Shown: positions 15,748 to 24,539, counted from the stretch's first letter. The stretch is 64,000 nt of DNA from Agromyces salentinus (GCF_009749395.1 NZ_WBIR01000008.1:62001-126000); one strand, 5' to 3'. Numbers and translations: made by a program. Notes: a model not told the origin generated them from the sequence alone.

Positions 15748-18700
15748 ATGGGTGCACCCGAGCCCGCGTCGTCGCGACTGCGCTTCTTCTCGAGCGCCGT
15801 GATCGCCGCAGTTATCGCCTCCGGGCTGACCGTTGCGGCGTTCGCCGCTCCAGCCGCCGCGGATACGTCTCCACCGGAGGCCGCCGTCCCGGCGACGGTC
15901 TCCAGCGACCCGCTCCCCGCGCCGCAGATCAACGGCGTCGTCTGGGACCAGGAGATCGTCGGAAACACGGTCTACGTCGCCGGCAACTTCACCAAGGCAC
16001 GCCCTGCCGGCTCGGCCGCGGGCGTCAACGAGGTGAACCGCAGCCACCTCCTCGCGTTCGACATCACGACCGGCGTCCTCCTCCCCTGGGCGCCGACCGT
16101 GAACGCGCAGGTCCGTGCCATCGCAGCCTCCCCCGACGGCAAGCGGCTCTACGCCGGTGGCGAGTTCACCCAGGTGAACGGCGCCACCCGCAACCGCATC
16201 GTCGCCTTCGACACGGCGAGCGGCAACGTCGCGACGGCCTTCAGCGTCAGCGCGAACAACCGCGTCTGGGCTCTCGACGCGACGAACACCACGGTCTACC
16301 TCAGCGGACACTTCAGCTCGGTGAACAGCACCGCCCGGCCGGGCTTCTCGGCCGCCGTGGCCGCGTCGAACGGCGCGATCCAGCCGTGGGCGCCGGTCCT
16401 CACCGGCGGTCGCGCCTGGGACCTCGTCGTCTCGCCCGACGCCTCGAAGGTCGTCATCGGCGGTGACTTCACGAGCGCGAACGGCACGAACAACCCGGGA
16501 TACGGGCTCATCGGCGTCAACTCGTCCTCCGGCGCCACGATCGTCCCCTGGAACGCGAACGCGTCCGTCCGCAACGCGGGCACGGAGGCGGCGATCGTCA
16601 GCCTCGAATCCGACGGCGACAGCTTCTACGGGTCCGGATACCACTTCGGCGGGGGCGGCAACCTCGAGGGCACCTTCCGCGGCAGCTGGGCCACCGGCGA
16701 GATCGACTGGGTCGCCGACTGCCACGGCGACACGTACTCCGTCGCCCCGGTCGGCGACACGATCTACACGGCCGGGCACGCGCACTACTGCGGCAACATG
16801 GGCGGGTATCCGCAGACGGAACCGTGGACGTTCTATCGCGGCATCGCGTACTCCAAGGGCGCGACCGGCACCAACCTGCCCGACCCCTACGGGTACCCCG
16901 ACCACGCCGGAGCACCGGCTCCCTCGCTGCTCAACTGGTTCCCGACCATCAACCTGGGCACGTTCACGGGCCAGTACCAGGGCCCTTGGGATGTCGCGGC
17001 GGACAGCCGCTACGCCGTCTACGGCGGTGAGTTCACGATGGTGAACAACAAGGCGTTCCAGGGCATCGTGAGGTTCGCGGCGCGTTCGACGGCGCCGAAC
17101 CTCGACGGCCCCCGCCTCACCGGCGACAACTTCGTCCCGAAGCTCGCCTCGCCGGCCGCAGGCGTCATCACGGCCAGCTGGCCCGCGAACTACGACCGCG
17201 ACAACGAACGGCTCACCTACCAGGTGATCCGCGACGGCAGGACGGCGACCCCGGTCCACGTCACGACCCAGGACTCCCGCTTCTACGACCGTCCGACGAT
17301 GACCTTCGTGGACACCGGGCTGACTCCCGGCCAGACGTACACCTACCGGCTGCGGGCCATCGACCCGCTCGGCAACAGCGGCTGGGGATCGACGCTCTCG
17401 TTCACCGCGTCCAACGCGGGTGCGCTGAGCTCCTACGCCCGCACGGTGATCGACGACGAGCCCACGTACTACTGGCGCTTCGGCGACCCGGCGGGAACGA
17501 CGAGCGCCACCGACGGCGTCGGTCGTTCGAACGCCGTGAACGGAACCGGGGTGACCTACGGCCAGCCCGGTGCGATCCTCGGCGACCAGAACACGTCGGC
17601 GGGCTTCAACGGCACGGACGACGGCCGGGCGATCTCGCAGGAGCAGGTGTGGCGTGACAACTCGTTCGCCGCGGAAGCCTGGTTCAAGACGACCTCGACG
17701 TCGGGCGGGAAGATCGTCGGATACGGGTCGAACCCGTCCGGCAATTCCAACAGCTACGACCGCCATGTCTACATGACCCCGCAGGGCAAGGTCACGTTCG
17801 GCGTGTATCCCAACGGCGTGCAGACCCTGCAGTCGCCGAAGAGCTACAACGACGGCGAATGGCACCACGTGGTCGGCTCGATGGGCGCCGAGGGCATGCA
17901 GTTGTTCGTCGACGGCCGCCGGGTCGGGCAGAACCCCGACGTGAAGTGGGGCCAGCAGTACTGGGGCTACTGGCGAGTCGGAGGCGACAACACCTGGGAG
18001 GGCGACCGCAACTTCAACGGAGCGATCGACGAGGTCGCGGTCTATCCCGCACCGCTGACGACCGAGCAGGTGCTCGAGCACTACACGGCCTCGGGCCGCG
18101 ATCCTGGCGCGCTCCCATCCGCCCCGGCGGACGCGTACGGTGCCGCCGTCTTCGCAGCGGACCCCCTGGTGTACTTCCGCCTCGGTGAATCCGGTGGAGC
18201 GGTCGCGAAGGACGCGAGCGCCCAGGCCGCCGACGGCAGCTACGTCGGATCCACGTCGCCCGGCTCGGCCGGCGCACTCGTCGGCGTCGGCGACACGGCG
18301 GTCCGGTTCCACGAGGGCTTCGCCGTCACCCCGGCACCCGTCTCCGGTTCCAACAACTACTCGACGGAAGCGTGGTTCAAGACGGCCACGACCCAGGGCG
18401 GGAAGATCACCGGCTTCGGCAACAGCAACTCCGGGCTGTCGAACAACTACGACCGGCACGTCTACATGCAGGACGACGGACGGCTCGTCTTCGGCACCTG
18501 GACCGGGTTCACGAACACCATCACGACGGACCAGCCGTACAACGACGATGCGTGGCACCAGGTCGTGGCGACCCAATCGTCATCGGTCGGCATGCGGCTG
18601 TACGTCGACGGCGTGCTCGTCGGGACCAACGGCCAGACGCAGGCGCAGGCCTACGACGGCTACTGGCGGGCCGGCGGTGACGTCACGTGGGGCTCGTCCA

Positions 18701-19695
18701 GCCCGTGGTTCGACGGCGTGATCGACGAGTTCGCGGTCTACCCGACCGCGCTCAGCGCCGAGACCGTCCAGTCGCACTACTCACTGGGCTCGACCATCGT
18801 GCCGAACGAACCGCCGACGGCGCTCTTCACGAGCACGGTCGACCTCCTCGACGCCGAATTCGACGCCGAGGGGTCCACGGACCCGGACGGCACGATCGAA
18901 CAGTACGAGTGGGACTTCGGTGACGGCGAGACCGGCACCGGCGTCACGGCCGCGCACAGCTACGCGGAGGCGGGCGACTACGACGTCACGCTCGAGGTGA
19001 CCGACGACGAAGGGGCTACGGCGACGTTCACCGCGACCGTGACCGCGACGGCTCCGCCGGTCGGCCCCGTGACCCTGGCGTCGGACGACTTCGCGCGGTC
19101 GGTGCCGGCAGGCTGGGGCACGGCGACGACGGGCGGTGCCTGGCAGTCGACGGTCAACGCGAACTACTCGGTCGCCGACGGACGCGGCGTGTTCCTGCAC
19201 GCGGCGGCGGGTACGACTCGTCGCGCCCTGCTCACCGGCGTCAGCGCCACTCGGACGGAGACCCAGGTCGCCGTGACGGTGGACAAGAACGTCGCCGTCG
19301 GGCAGGTCGTCGCGGGAGTCGTCGGCCGGCAGGTCGGGACGGACTTCTACCAGGGCCGCATCCGCCTCCAGCCCGGCGGATCGGTGGGCCTCCAGCTCGT
19401 CCGCGGGTCATCCGTGATCCTGTCGAATATCACCGTCGGCGGACTCGCCTTCGCGGCCGGCGACACGCTGATCATCAAGGTCGGCGTCACCGGCACGGGC
19501 CCGACCACGATCGCCGGCAAGATCTGGAAGGCCGGCACCCCCGAGCCGGCGTCCTGGCAGGCGACGACGACGGATGCCACGGCTGCGATGCAGGCCGCCG
19601 GCAGCGTCGGACTCGAGAGCTACATCTCGAGCTCGGCGACCAATATCCCGATCACGGTCCGCTTCGACGATTTCGTCAGCGTCGAGGCCCAGTGA
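15748..19695 (+). CDS. Secreted beta-propeller/FN3/LamG2/PKD protein (paralogue 3)
   Basis: 1315 residues from ATG at 15748. The signal peptide is 1 to about 39 (FAAPAAA-DT). The head domain at 40-460 carries the paired cysteine motifs ADCHGDTYS and HAHYCGNMGG, also present in paralogue 2 and, in changed form, in paralogue 1. FN3 467-553, LamG 560-780, LamG 789-1008, PKD 1019-1102 (YEWDFGDGETGTG), jelly-roll-like domain 1110-1315. The last 200 residues are nearly identical to the end of paralogue 2, and the DNA is almost the same too, implying recent duplication or gene conversion. Probably exported through Sec and retained by glycan binding. Matrix or adhesin role inferred. Confidence 0.86.
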   Translation: MGAPEPASSRLRFFSSAVIAAVIASGLTVAAFAAPAAADTSPPEAAVPATVSSDPLPAPQINGVVWDQEIVGNTVYVAGNFTKARPAGSAAGVNEVNRSHLLAFDITTGVLLPWAPTVNAQVRAIAASPDGKRLYAGGEFTQVNGATRNRIVAFDTASGNVATAFSVSANNRVWALDATNTTVYLSGHFSSVNSTARPGFSAAVAASNGAIQPWAPVLTGGRAWDLVVSPDASKVVIGGDFTSANGTNNPGYGLIGVNSSSGATIVPWNANASVRNAGTEAAIVSLESDGDSFYGSGYHFGGGGNLEGTFRGSWATGEIDWVADCHGDTYSVAPVGDTIYTAGHAHYCGNMGGYPQTEPWTFYRGIAYSKGATGTNLPDPYGYPDHAGAPAPSLLNWFPTINLGTFTGQYQGPWDVAADSRYAVYGGEFTMVNNKAFQGIVRFAARSTAPNLDGPRLTGDNFVPKLASPAAGVITASWPANYDRDNERLTYQVIRDGRTATPVHVTTQDSRFYDRPTMTFVDTGLTPGQTYTYRLRAIDPLGNSGWGSTLSFTASNAGALSSYARTVIDDEPTYYWRFGDPAGTTSATDGVGRSNAVNGTGVTYGQPGAILGDQNTSAGFNGTDDGRAISQEQVWRDNSFAAEAWFKTTSTSGGKIVGYGSNPSGNSNSYDRHVYMTPQGKVTFGVYPNGVQTLQSPKSYNDGEWHHVVGSMGAEGMQLFVDGRRVGQNPDVKWGQQYWGYWRVGGDNTWEGDRNFNGAIDEVAVYPAPLTTEQVLEHYTASGRDPGALPSAPADAYGAAVFAADPLVYFRLGESGGAVAKDASAQAADGSYVGSTSPGSAGALVGVGDTAVRFHEGFAVTPAPVSGSNNYSTEAWFKTATTQGGKITGFGNSNSGLSNNYDRHVYMQDDGRLVFGTWTGFTNTITTDQPYNDDAWHQVVATQSSSVGMRLYVDGVLVGTNGQTQAQAYDGYWRAGGDVTWGSSSPWFDGVIDEFAVYPTALSAETVQSHYSLGSTIVPNEPPTALFTSTVDLLDAEFDAEGSTDPDGTIEQYEWDFGDGETGTGVTAAHSYAEAGDYDVTLEVTDDEGATATFTATVTATAPPVGPVTLASDDFARSVPAGWGTATTGGAWQSTVNANYSVADGRGVFLHAAAGTTRRALLTGVSATRTETQVAVTVDKNVAVGQVVAGVVGRQVGTDFYQGRIRLQPGGSVGLQLVRGSSVILSNITVGGLAFAAGDTLIIKVGVTGTGPTTIAGKIWKAGTPEPASWQATTTDATAAMQAAGSVGLESYISSSATNIPITVRFDDFVSVEAQ

Positions 19696-19716
19696 CGTTC
19701 CGATGACCGGGACCCC

Positions 19717-19758
19717 GGACCGCGGCCGCGCATATACCCGAACGCGCGGTCGCGGTCC
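19717..19758 (+). terminator. Hairpin downstream of paralogue 3
   Basis: A 15-bp stem (19717-19731 with 19744-19758, one G-U pair) and a 12-nt loop, 22 bp past the stop. It occupies the position and shape of the hairpin after paralogue 2. Its presence argues against starting the next gene at the ATG at 19703. Confidence 0.65.
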
Positions 19759-19834
19759 GTCCATCGTCGCCGGCGACGGCGCGACATCCGACGGGTCGGC
19801 CGGACCGGCTCGGCGCCCGTCCCGGCGCGGGGCG

Positions 19835-21088
19835 ATGGGCGCGGTCGCCTCCCAGGGCATGCAGGCACTCGCGAGCTTCACGCTCCAGGTGATCGTCGCG
19901 CGGACGTTGGGCTTCGACGGCCTCGGTGCCTTCGCGATCCTCTACGGGACCATGCAGATCGTCTCGGCGATCACCGGCGGCTTCGTCGGCGACGCGTACA
20001 CCGTGCTCGACCGTCACGAGCGTCGCATCCGCTCGGCGCTCGAGCAGTTCGCCATCGCGATCCCCGTGGTCGTGTCGCTGGCTGGCGCGGGCGTCTTCCT
20101 CGCGATCGGCCTGACGGACGTTCCGGAGACGATCGCCGTCTTCCTCGCGATGAGCCTGTTCTCGCTCGAGGAGCTCGTGCGACGGATGCTCATGACCTCC
20201 ATGGTGTTCTGGCGCGTGGTGCTGGTGGATGCGGTGGCCTTCGGCGTCGCCCTGATGGTCGTGGCCGGCGTCTGGTGGTGGTCGACTCCGAGCCTGCTGG
20301 GGTTCGTCGCGGCCGTGGCCGCCGGGCAGTTGGTCGGCGGCGTCGTGGGTGTCCTGCTCCTCCCCGCGGGAGAACGCGGAGTGGTCCCGTTCATGCTCGG
20401 CGGCCACGGGGCCGTCTTCGCCTACGGATTCTGGCGTGCGTGCCAGCAGGCCCTGCGCCCCGCCATGCTGACGGCGATCCGCGTCATGGTGACACTCGTC
20501 GCCTCCCTCGCAGCCGTCGGGATGATCGAGGCCGCGCGCGTGTACGTCGCGCCCGTGACACTCGTGGTCAGCGGGCTCGGTTCATTCCTCTTCGTCCACT
20601 TCGCCCACGATCGCGATTCGACGCTGTTCGGCAAGCTCCGAAGCGCCGATCGGGCGGTGCTCGCCCTCGTCGCCCTCATCACCGTGGCCGGCACCGTGAT
20701 GCTGCTGCTGCTGCCATGGCTCGGCCCGCTGTTGTTCGGCGAGCCGCTCGACGTCGCCGCCGTGCTGGGCTGGATCGCGTTCTCGACCTCGATCGCGGCG
20801 GTCGCGCCCTACGGGGCGCTGGCCTCGGTGGCGGGGCGGCAGAGCTCGGTCTTCGCGATCCGGGCTGCGGATACCGGGCTCGCAGTGATCCTGGCCAGTG
20901 CGCTGCTGCTGGCCGGCGGCGAGCCCGCGTACGTGCCCGCCGTGATCGCGGTCGCGCCCATCCTCGGCGGGATCGTGGTCCGCAACCTCCTGCTGGTGCC
21001 CTTGGCGCGCCGCGAACGGCTCGAGCGCCTCGAAGGTCGCGGAACCCTCGATCCGGACCAGCCGGCCGGCGCCCAGCGCGAAGGCTAG
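19835..21088 (+). CDS. Polysaccharide flippase-like membrane protein (Wzx/MATE-type)
   Basis: 417 residues from ATG at 19835; an in-frame ATG at 19703 would add 44 residues but lies upstream of, and reads through, the hairpin of the preceding gene. The protein is almost wholly hydrophobic, with about 11-12 membrane segments. It opens ASQGMQALASFTLQVIVARTLGFDGLG, the kind of first-helix pattern seen in O-antigen and teichoic acid exporters (parts: LQVIVARTLG). Such proteins flip the undecaprenyl-linked repeat unit to the outer face. Neighbours (Wzz-like, Wzy-like, glycosyltransferases) fit. It overlaps the convergent beta-helix gene by 4 bp at the stops. The ribosome site is weak. Confidence 0.75.
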   Translation: MGAVASQGMQALASFTLQVIVARTLGFDGLGAFAILYGTMQIVSAITGGFVGDAYTVLDRHERRIRSALEQFAIAIPVVVSLAGAGVFLAIGLTDVPETIAVFLAMSLFSLEELVRRMLMTSMVFWRVVLVDAVAFGVALMVVAGVWWWSTPSLLGFVAAVAAGQLVGGVVGVLLLPAGERGVVPFMLGGHGAVFAYGFWRACQQALRPAMLTAIRVMVTLVASLAAVGMIEAARVYVAPVTLVVSGLGSFLFVHFAHDRDSTLFGKLRSADRAVLALVALITVAGTVMLLLLPWLGPLLFGEPLDVAAVLGWIAFSTSIAAVAPYGALASVAGRQSSVFAIRAADTGLAVILASALLLAGGEPAYVPAVIAVAPILGGIVVRNLLLVPLARRERLERLEGRGTLDPDQPAGAQREG

Positions 21089-22920
21089 CGCAGAAGACCG
21101 CCGAAGGCCGCCGTCGCCCAGTCCGGCCACGCGAACGTCGTGGGGATCGCCGAGGTCGACGGCGCCGCTCCGGCAGTGGCCGAGCCGACCACCTCGACGC
21201 CGGACGCCTCGAGCCCGGTCTCCTCCTGGAAGGCCGCCAGCGTCTCGTGACCGGCGGGCCCCCACCCGGGGTCGACCTGCCACTTCACCACGACACGAGG
21301 CGCGTCCGGACCCGCACGGACGTAGAGGTTGCCCTCCGCGACGATTCGCAGTCCCTCCGCGTCGGAGTGCCCCGAGTAGTCCTCCGCCCAGAGCAGGGCC
21401 TCCGGCCCGCCGCCGACGAGCGTGTTCCCGACGATCTCGACATCGGTGCCGACCCAGGTCATCGTGGGATCGGGCTGGGGGAAGCGCCGGTCGAGGCCTC
21501 TCGCGCCCGAGGCATCCGCCCGACGCTCATCCTGCAGCACGGCGACTCCCCACCCGTTGCCGAGCAGCAGGTTGTGGCGCAGGATGACATCGCTCGTGTC
21601 GTTCACCTTGACGCCGTACCGCACATTGCGGGCCATGACGTTGCGCACCACGACCGCCCGTGCGGAGATCTCGAGGAACAGGCCGTGGCCGGCGTTGCGG
21701 TCGAAGCGGCTGTCGGCGACGCCGATCGTGTAGCAGGACTGGTCGAACCAGAGCCCCGTCGCATTGTTGCCGGTGAACTCGGATGACAGGATGCGCACGT
21801 CCCGCGACCTGGTGAGCTTCATCCCGCCCGCGACCGGGGCACGGTTGAACGACTCGGTGTTGTTCCCGAGCACGGCGACCCGGTCGACGACCAGCCCATC
21901 GGCGAAGTTGGCGGAGATCCCGATCATGCCGTTGCGCTCGACCGTCAGGTTGCGCAGGTTCGCATCCGCGGCGCCGACGAAGACTCCCGTGGTCGCCGAC
22001 TCCACGACTGTGACGTTCTCGAGCGTGATGCCGGGCCGCTCGAGGGTGACCGAGCCCATGTCCGGCACCGAGGTCGCGTACCGTCTGATGCCGATGCCGC
22101 GGACCGTGACCCCATCCGACCGCAGCTGGAGCGCGCGCGGGAGCACGCTCGCGCGGACGTCGGAACCGGTCGGGTCCGATCCGACGACGAGCGTCTGCGA
22201 CTCGAGGTCCACCGCGAACTCGCCCTCGCCGACGCGGGCCGCGTCCGCGACCTGCTCGAGCGGGACGTCGTCGATCCAGATCTGATCGGGATGCGCCGCC
22301 ATCGGATGGTCGTGGTCGACGAAGGTCCAGCCCTCCTCCGGATCCTCGGGAGCGCCGCGTTCGAACGTCGGACTCGAGTCGAGCGCCACCGTCCAGTCGT
22401 CGTGCCGCCACCGGGAACCGTCGGCGACCCAGCCCTCGACGACGACGCTGCCGTCGAGCCAGACCTCGTCACCCGGGTACGCCTGGAGCGTCAGGCCGCG
22501 CGTGGCCGTCACCTCGACGCTCTCGTGGTACTCACCGCCCCTGATCACGATCGTGGCCCCGTCGACCGCGGCCTCGACCGCGGCCCGGATCGTCTGGAAG
22601 ACCTCCTGGGAGGACTCGCCCGCGCGGGCTCCACCATCGACGAAGAGCGCGTCGGCGGGGACCGGGTAGTCGGCGCTCCCGGGCGTCGACGATCCGGCGG
22701 CCGGGTCGAGGTCGACGAGCCCGTCGGGCGCACCGGCGGACTGCCCTTCGGGAATCGGCGGAAGCGCGGTCGCCCCGGATCCACCTCCGCCTCCGCCGAC
22801 GATCCCGACGGTCGCGACCACGACGCCCGCGACGAGGACGAGGCCGAGGACCGCGCCCACGACGACCCGACGCCTCGCGCGCCGCTCGCGTGGCGGAGGC
22901 GACGGCGCAGGCGGGTCCAT
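21085..22920 (-). CDS. Membrane-anchored right-handed parallel beta-helix protein
   Basis: 611 residues; the ATG at 22920 is preceded by GAGGAG. There is a short basic cytoplasmic tail, one membrane helix at about residues 18-42, a Gly/Ser/Pro linker, and then from about residue 88 a pectate-lyase-like beta-helix. The N-terminal cap ALFVDGGARAG and TIVIRGGEYHESVEV are typical, followed by many short N-rich repeats such as NLTVERNGMIGIS and VVRNVMARNVRYGVKVND. Proteins of this fold include polysaccharide lyases and epimerases. No catalytic residues could be assigned. It lies divergent from the Wzz-like gene with one shared GC palindrome between them, so it may trim or modify the polysaccharide at the cell surface. 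Confidence 0.82.
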   Translation of the reverse strand: MDPPAPSPPPRERRARRRVVVGAVLGLVLVAGVVVATVGIVGGGGGGSGATALPPIPEGQSAGAPDGLVDLDPAAGSSTPGSADYPVPADALFVDGGARAGESSQEVFQTIRAAVEAAVDGATIVIRGGEYHESVEVTATRGLTLQAYPGDEVWLDGSVVVEGWVADGSRWRHDDWTVALDSSPTFERGAPEDPEEGWTFVDHDHPMAAHPDQIWIDDVPLEQVADAARVGEGEFAVDLESQTLVVGSDPTGSDVRASVLPRALQLRSDGVTVRGIGIRRYATSVPDMGSVTLERPGITLENVTVVESATTGVFVGAADANLRNLTVERNGMIGISANFADGLVVDRVAVLGNNTESFNRAPVAGGMKLTRSRDVRILSSEFTGNNATGLWFDQSCYTIGVADSRFDRNAGHGLFLEISARAVVVRNVMARNVRYGVKVNDTSDVILRHNLLLGNGWGVAVLQDERRADASGARGLDRRFPQPDPTMTWVGTDVEIVGNTLVGGGPEALLWAEDYSGHSDAEGLRIVAEGNLYVRAGPDAPRVVVKWQVDPGWGPAGHETLAAFQEETGLEASGVEVVGSATAGAAPSTSAIPTTFAWPDWATAAFGGLLR

Positions 22921-22976
22921 CGATGAACTCCTCGGGTGTTCGCGCGGGGCGGGAGAGCCCCCTCGGTACAGGTTCG

Positions 22977-23051
22977 ATTCTCCCGCTCACGCGGATGCCC
23001 CGCCATCCCCGGGACGGGGGACGAGCCGCCCAGACCGCGCGCTGGTAGATT
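22977..23051. promoter_or_regulatory. Shared divergent promoter region with CCCC-N5-GGGG element
   Basis: The palindrome CCCC (23007-23010) GGGAC GGGGG (23016-23020) lies between two divergent genes. Rightward, 25-26 bp separate it from TAGATT (23046-23051), serving the Wzz-like gene. Leftward, exactly 24 bp separate it from GAGAAT (22977-22982 on the minus strand), a weak -10 for the beta-helix gene. A single activator site could drive both. Confidence 0.5.
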
Positions 23052-23087
23052 CAGTGCACTCGCACGCCGTGCCTATGGAAGGTCCGC

Positions 23088-24539
23088 ATGACTGCTCCCG
23101 GCTACCTTCAGGTGTTCCAGCAGCGCTGGGGTGTGATCGTCACCTCGGTGGTGGCGTGCGTGGGCCTGGCCGCGCTGGCCACCGCGGTCATCCCGCCGAC
23201 GTACACCGCGAAGGCGACGCTCTTCCTGTCGGTGCAGTCGCCGGTCGCCTCGCTGGCCGAACTCTCGCAGTTCAGCCTCGCGCGTGTCGGCTCCTATCCC
23301 GACCTCGTGTACAGCGAAGACGTCCTCGAGCACGCGGCGGCGGAACTCGGCACGGATGCCTCGGCCGGCAAGCTCGCGTCGCTCGTGAGCGCGTCCAATC
23401 CGACCGGCACCGTGCTCATCGAGGTGATGGCCGAGGGTCCCACCGGTGCGGATGCCGCCGGCCTCGCGAACGCCGCGGCGGCGGGCCTCGCCGAGGAGGT
23501 CTCCGAGATCGAGAATTCGCCGGGTTCGACCTACACGGTCGAGCTCGACGTCCGCATCCCCGCGCAGGCGCCGGGGTCGCCGAGCGCACCGCAGCGCACC
23601 GTCATCCTCGGGCTCGGCCTCGTCTCGGGTCTCGCACTCGGTGCTGTCCTCGCGCTGACCCTCGCGCAGCTCGACACGCGCCTCCGCACGGCTGCCGATG
23701 TCCGGCGGGTCTCCGGACTGCCGGTGTTCGGCCAGTTCCGTCGTGGACGACGTCGCGTCGGCGGGGATTCGCCGTCACTCGACCCAGAGGCCGACGGCTA
23801 CATCGAGGCCGCGCTGAACATCAGGCAGGCCAACGGCGGCGTCGTCCCGAGCTTCGTCGTGCTCGCGCCGACCTCGCCGACGGCTGCCCCGTCGCAGACC
23901 AGGCTGGGGTTGGCCCGGGCATACGCGGAGACGGGCCGCGACGCGCTCCTCGTCGAGACCACTTCCGAGCCGGGCTCCGCGGTCCCCGCGATCGCCGACC
24001 TCGCCGAGCGCCCCGGCCTCGGCGAACTCATCGCCTCCGGCTCGACCGAGTTGTCCGGCTCGGTCCGCCCGATCGACGTGTCGCCAGGTGCCGGCGAGGT
24101 CTGGGCACTGCCCCGCGGCCTCGAGGTGCCATCCGAACTCGTCACCGAGCGATGGTTCCCGATCCTCGCAGAGGCCATGGTCGCCGACACCGACGTGGTG
24201 ATCCTGCAGGCGTCGACCCTGACCCGACCGCTCGACCTCCACACGGTCGTCTCCCTCGCCGATGTCGTCGTCGTTGTGGCCAGGTACGGGTCGACCAGGG
24301 AGGCAGAGCTGGCGCGGATCGTGACCGACCTCAGGCTCGAGGGCGTGCGACCCATCGGCGTGGTGTTCGTGGACGTGCCCCAGCGCCATCACACGGACCT
24401 CGCGGCGGGCTGGCGTTCCGAGGACTTCGCCGCCGGCCCGGGTCGGCCTCCCGAGGCGGGGCCGGTTCCCTCGACCTCGCCGGCCGCACGGCCGAAGCCG
24501 CCCGAGCCCGCCGACGGGAAATCGCCCGGTCGGACCTGA
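23088..24539 (+). CDS. Wzz-like polysaccharide co-polymerase with degenerate BY-kinase domain
   Basis: 483 residues from ATG at 23088. There is a membrane helix at about residues 15-36, a periplasm-side Wzz domain (YTAKATLFLSVQSP) and a second helix at about 165-190 ending at LDTRLRT. That topology is typical of capsular chain-length regulators fused to a bacterial tyrosine kinase. The kinase-like C-terminal half keeps the fold outline (ALNIRQAN, FVVLAPTSP, DALLVETT, ADTDVVILQAST). The Walker A stretch reads TSPTAAPSQTRLGLARA, without the GKT/GKS needed for ATP binding, and the Walker B aspartates are changed. The Tyr-rich tail is replaced by a Pro-rich tail. It likely scaffolds polymerase activity without phosphorylation. 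Confidence 0.85.
   Translation: MTAPGYLQVFQQRWGVIVTSVVACVGLAALATAVIPPTYTAKATLFLSVQSPVASLAELSQFSLARVGSYPDLVYSEDVLEHAAAELGTDASAGKLASLVSASNPTGTVLIEVMAEGPTGADAAGLANAAAAGLAEEVSEIENSPGSTYTVELDVRIPAQAPGSPSAPQRTVILGLGLVSGLALGAVLALTLAQLDTRLRTAADVRRVSGLPVFGQFRRGRRRVGGDSPSLDPEADGYIEAALNIRQANGGVVPSFVVLAPTSPTAAPSQTRLGLARAYAETGRDALLVETTSEPGSAVPAIADLAERPGLGELIASGSTELSGSVRPIDVSPGAGEVWALPRGLEVPSELVTERWFPILAEAMVADTDVVILQASTLTRPLDLHTVVSLADVVVVVARYGSTREAELARIVTDLRLEGVRPIGVVFVDVPQRHHTDLAAGWRSEDFAAGPGRPPEAGPVPSTSPAARPKPPEPADGKSPGRT

Noticed and set aside
19703-19834. N-terminal 44-codon extension of the flippase
   Set aside because: It covers a 15-bp terminator-like stem also found after the neighbouring paralogue and has Arg/Gly-rich, non-conserved character.
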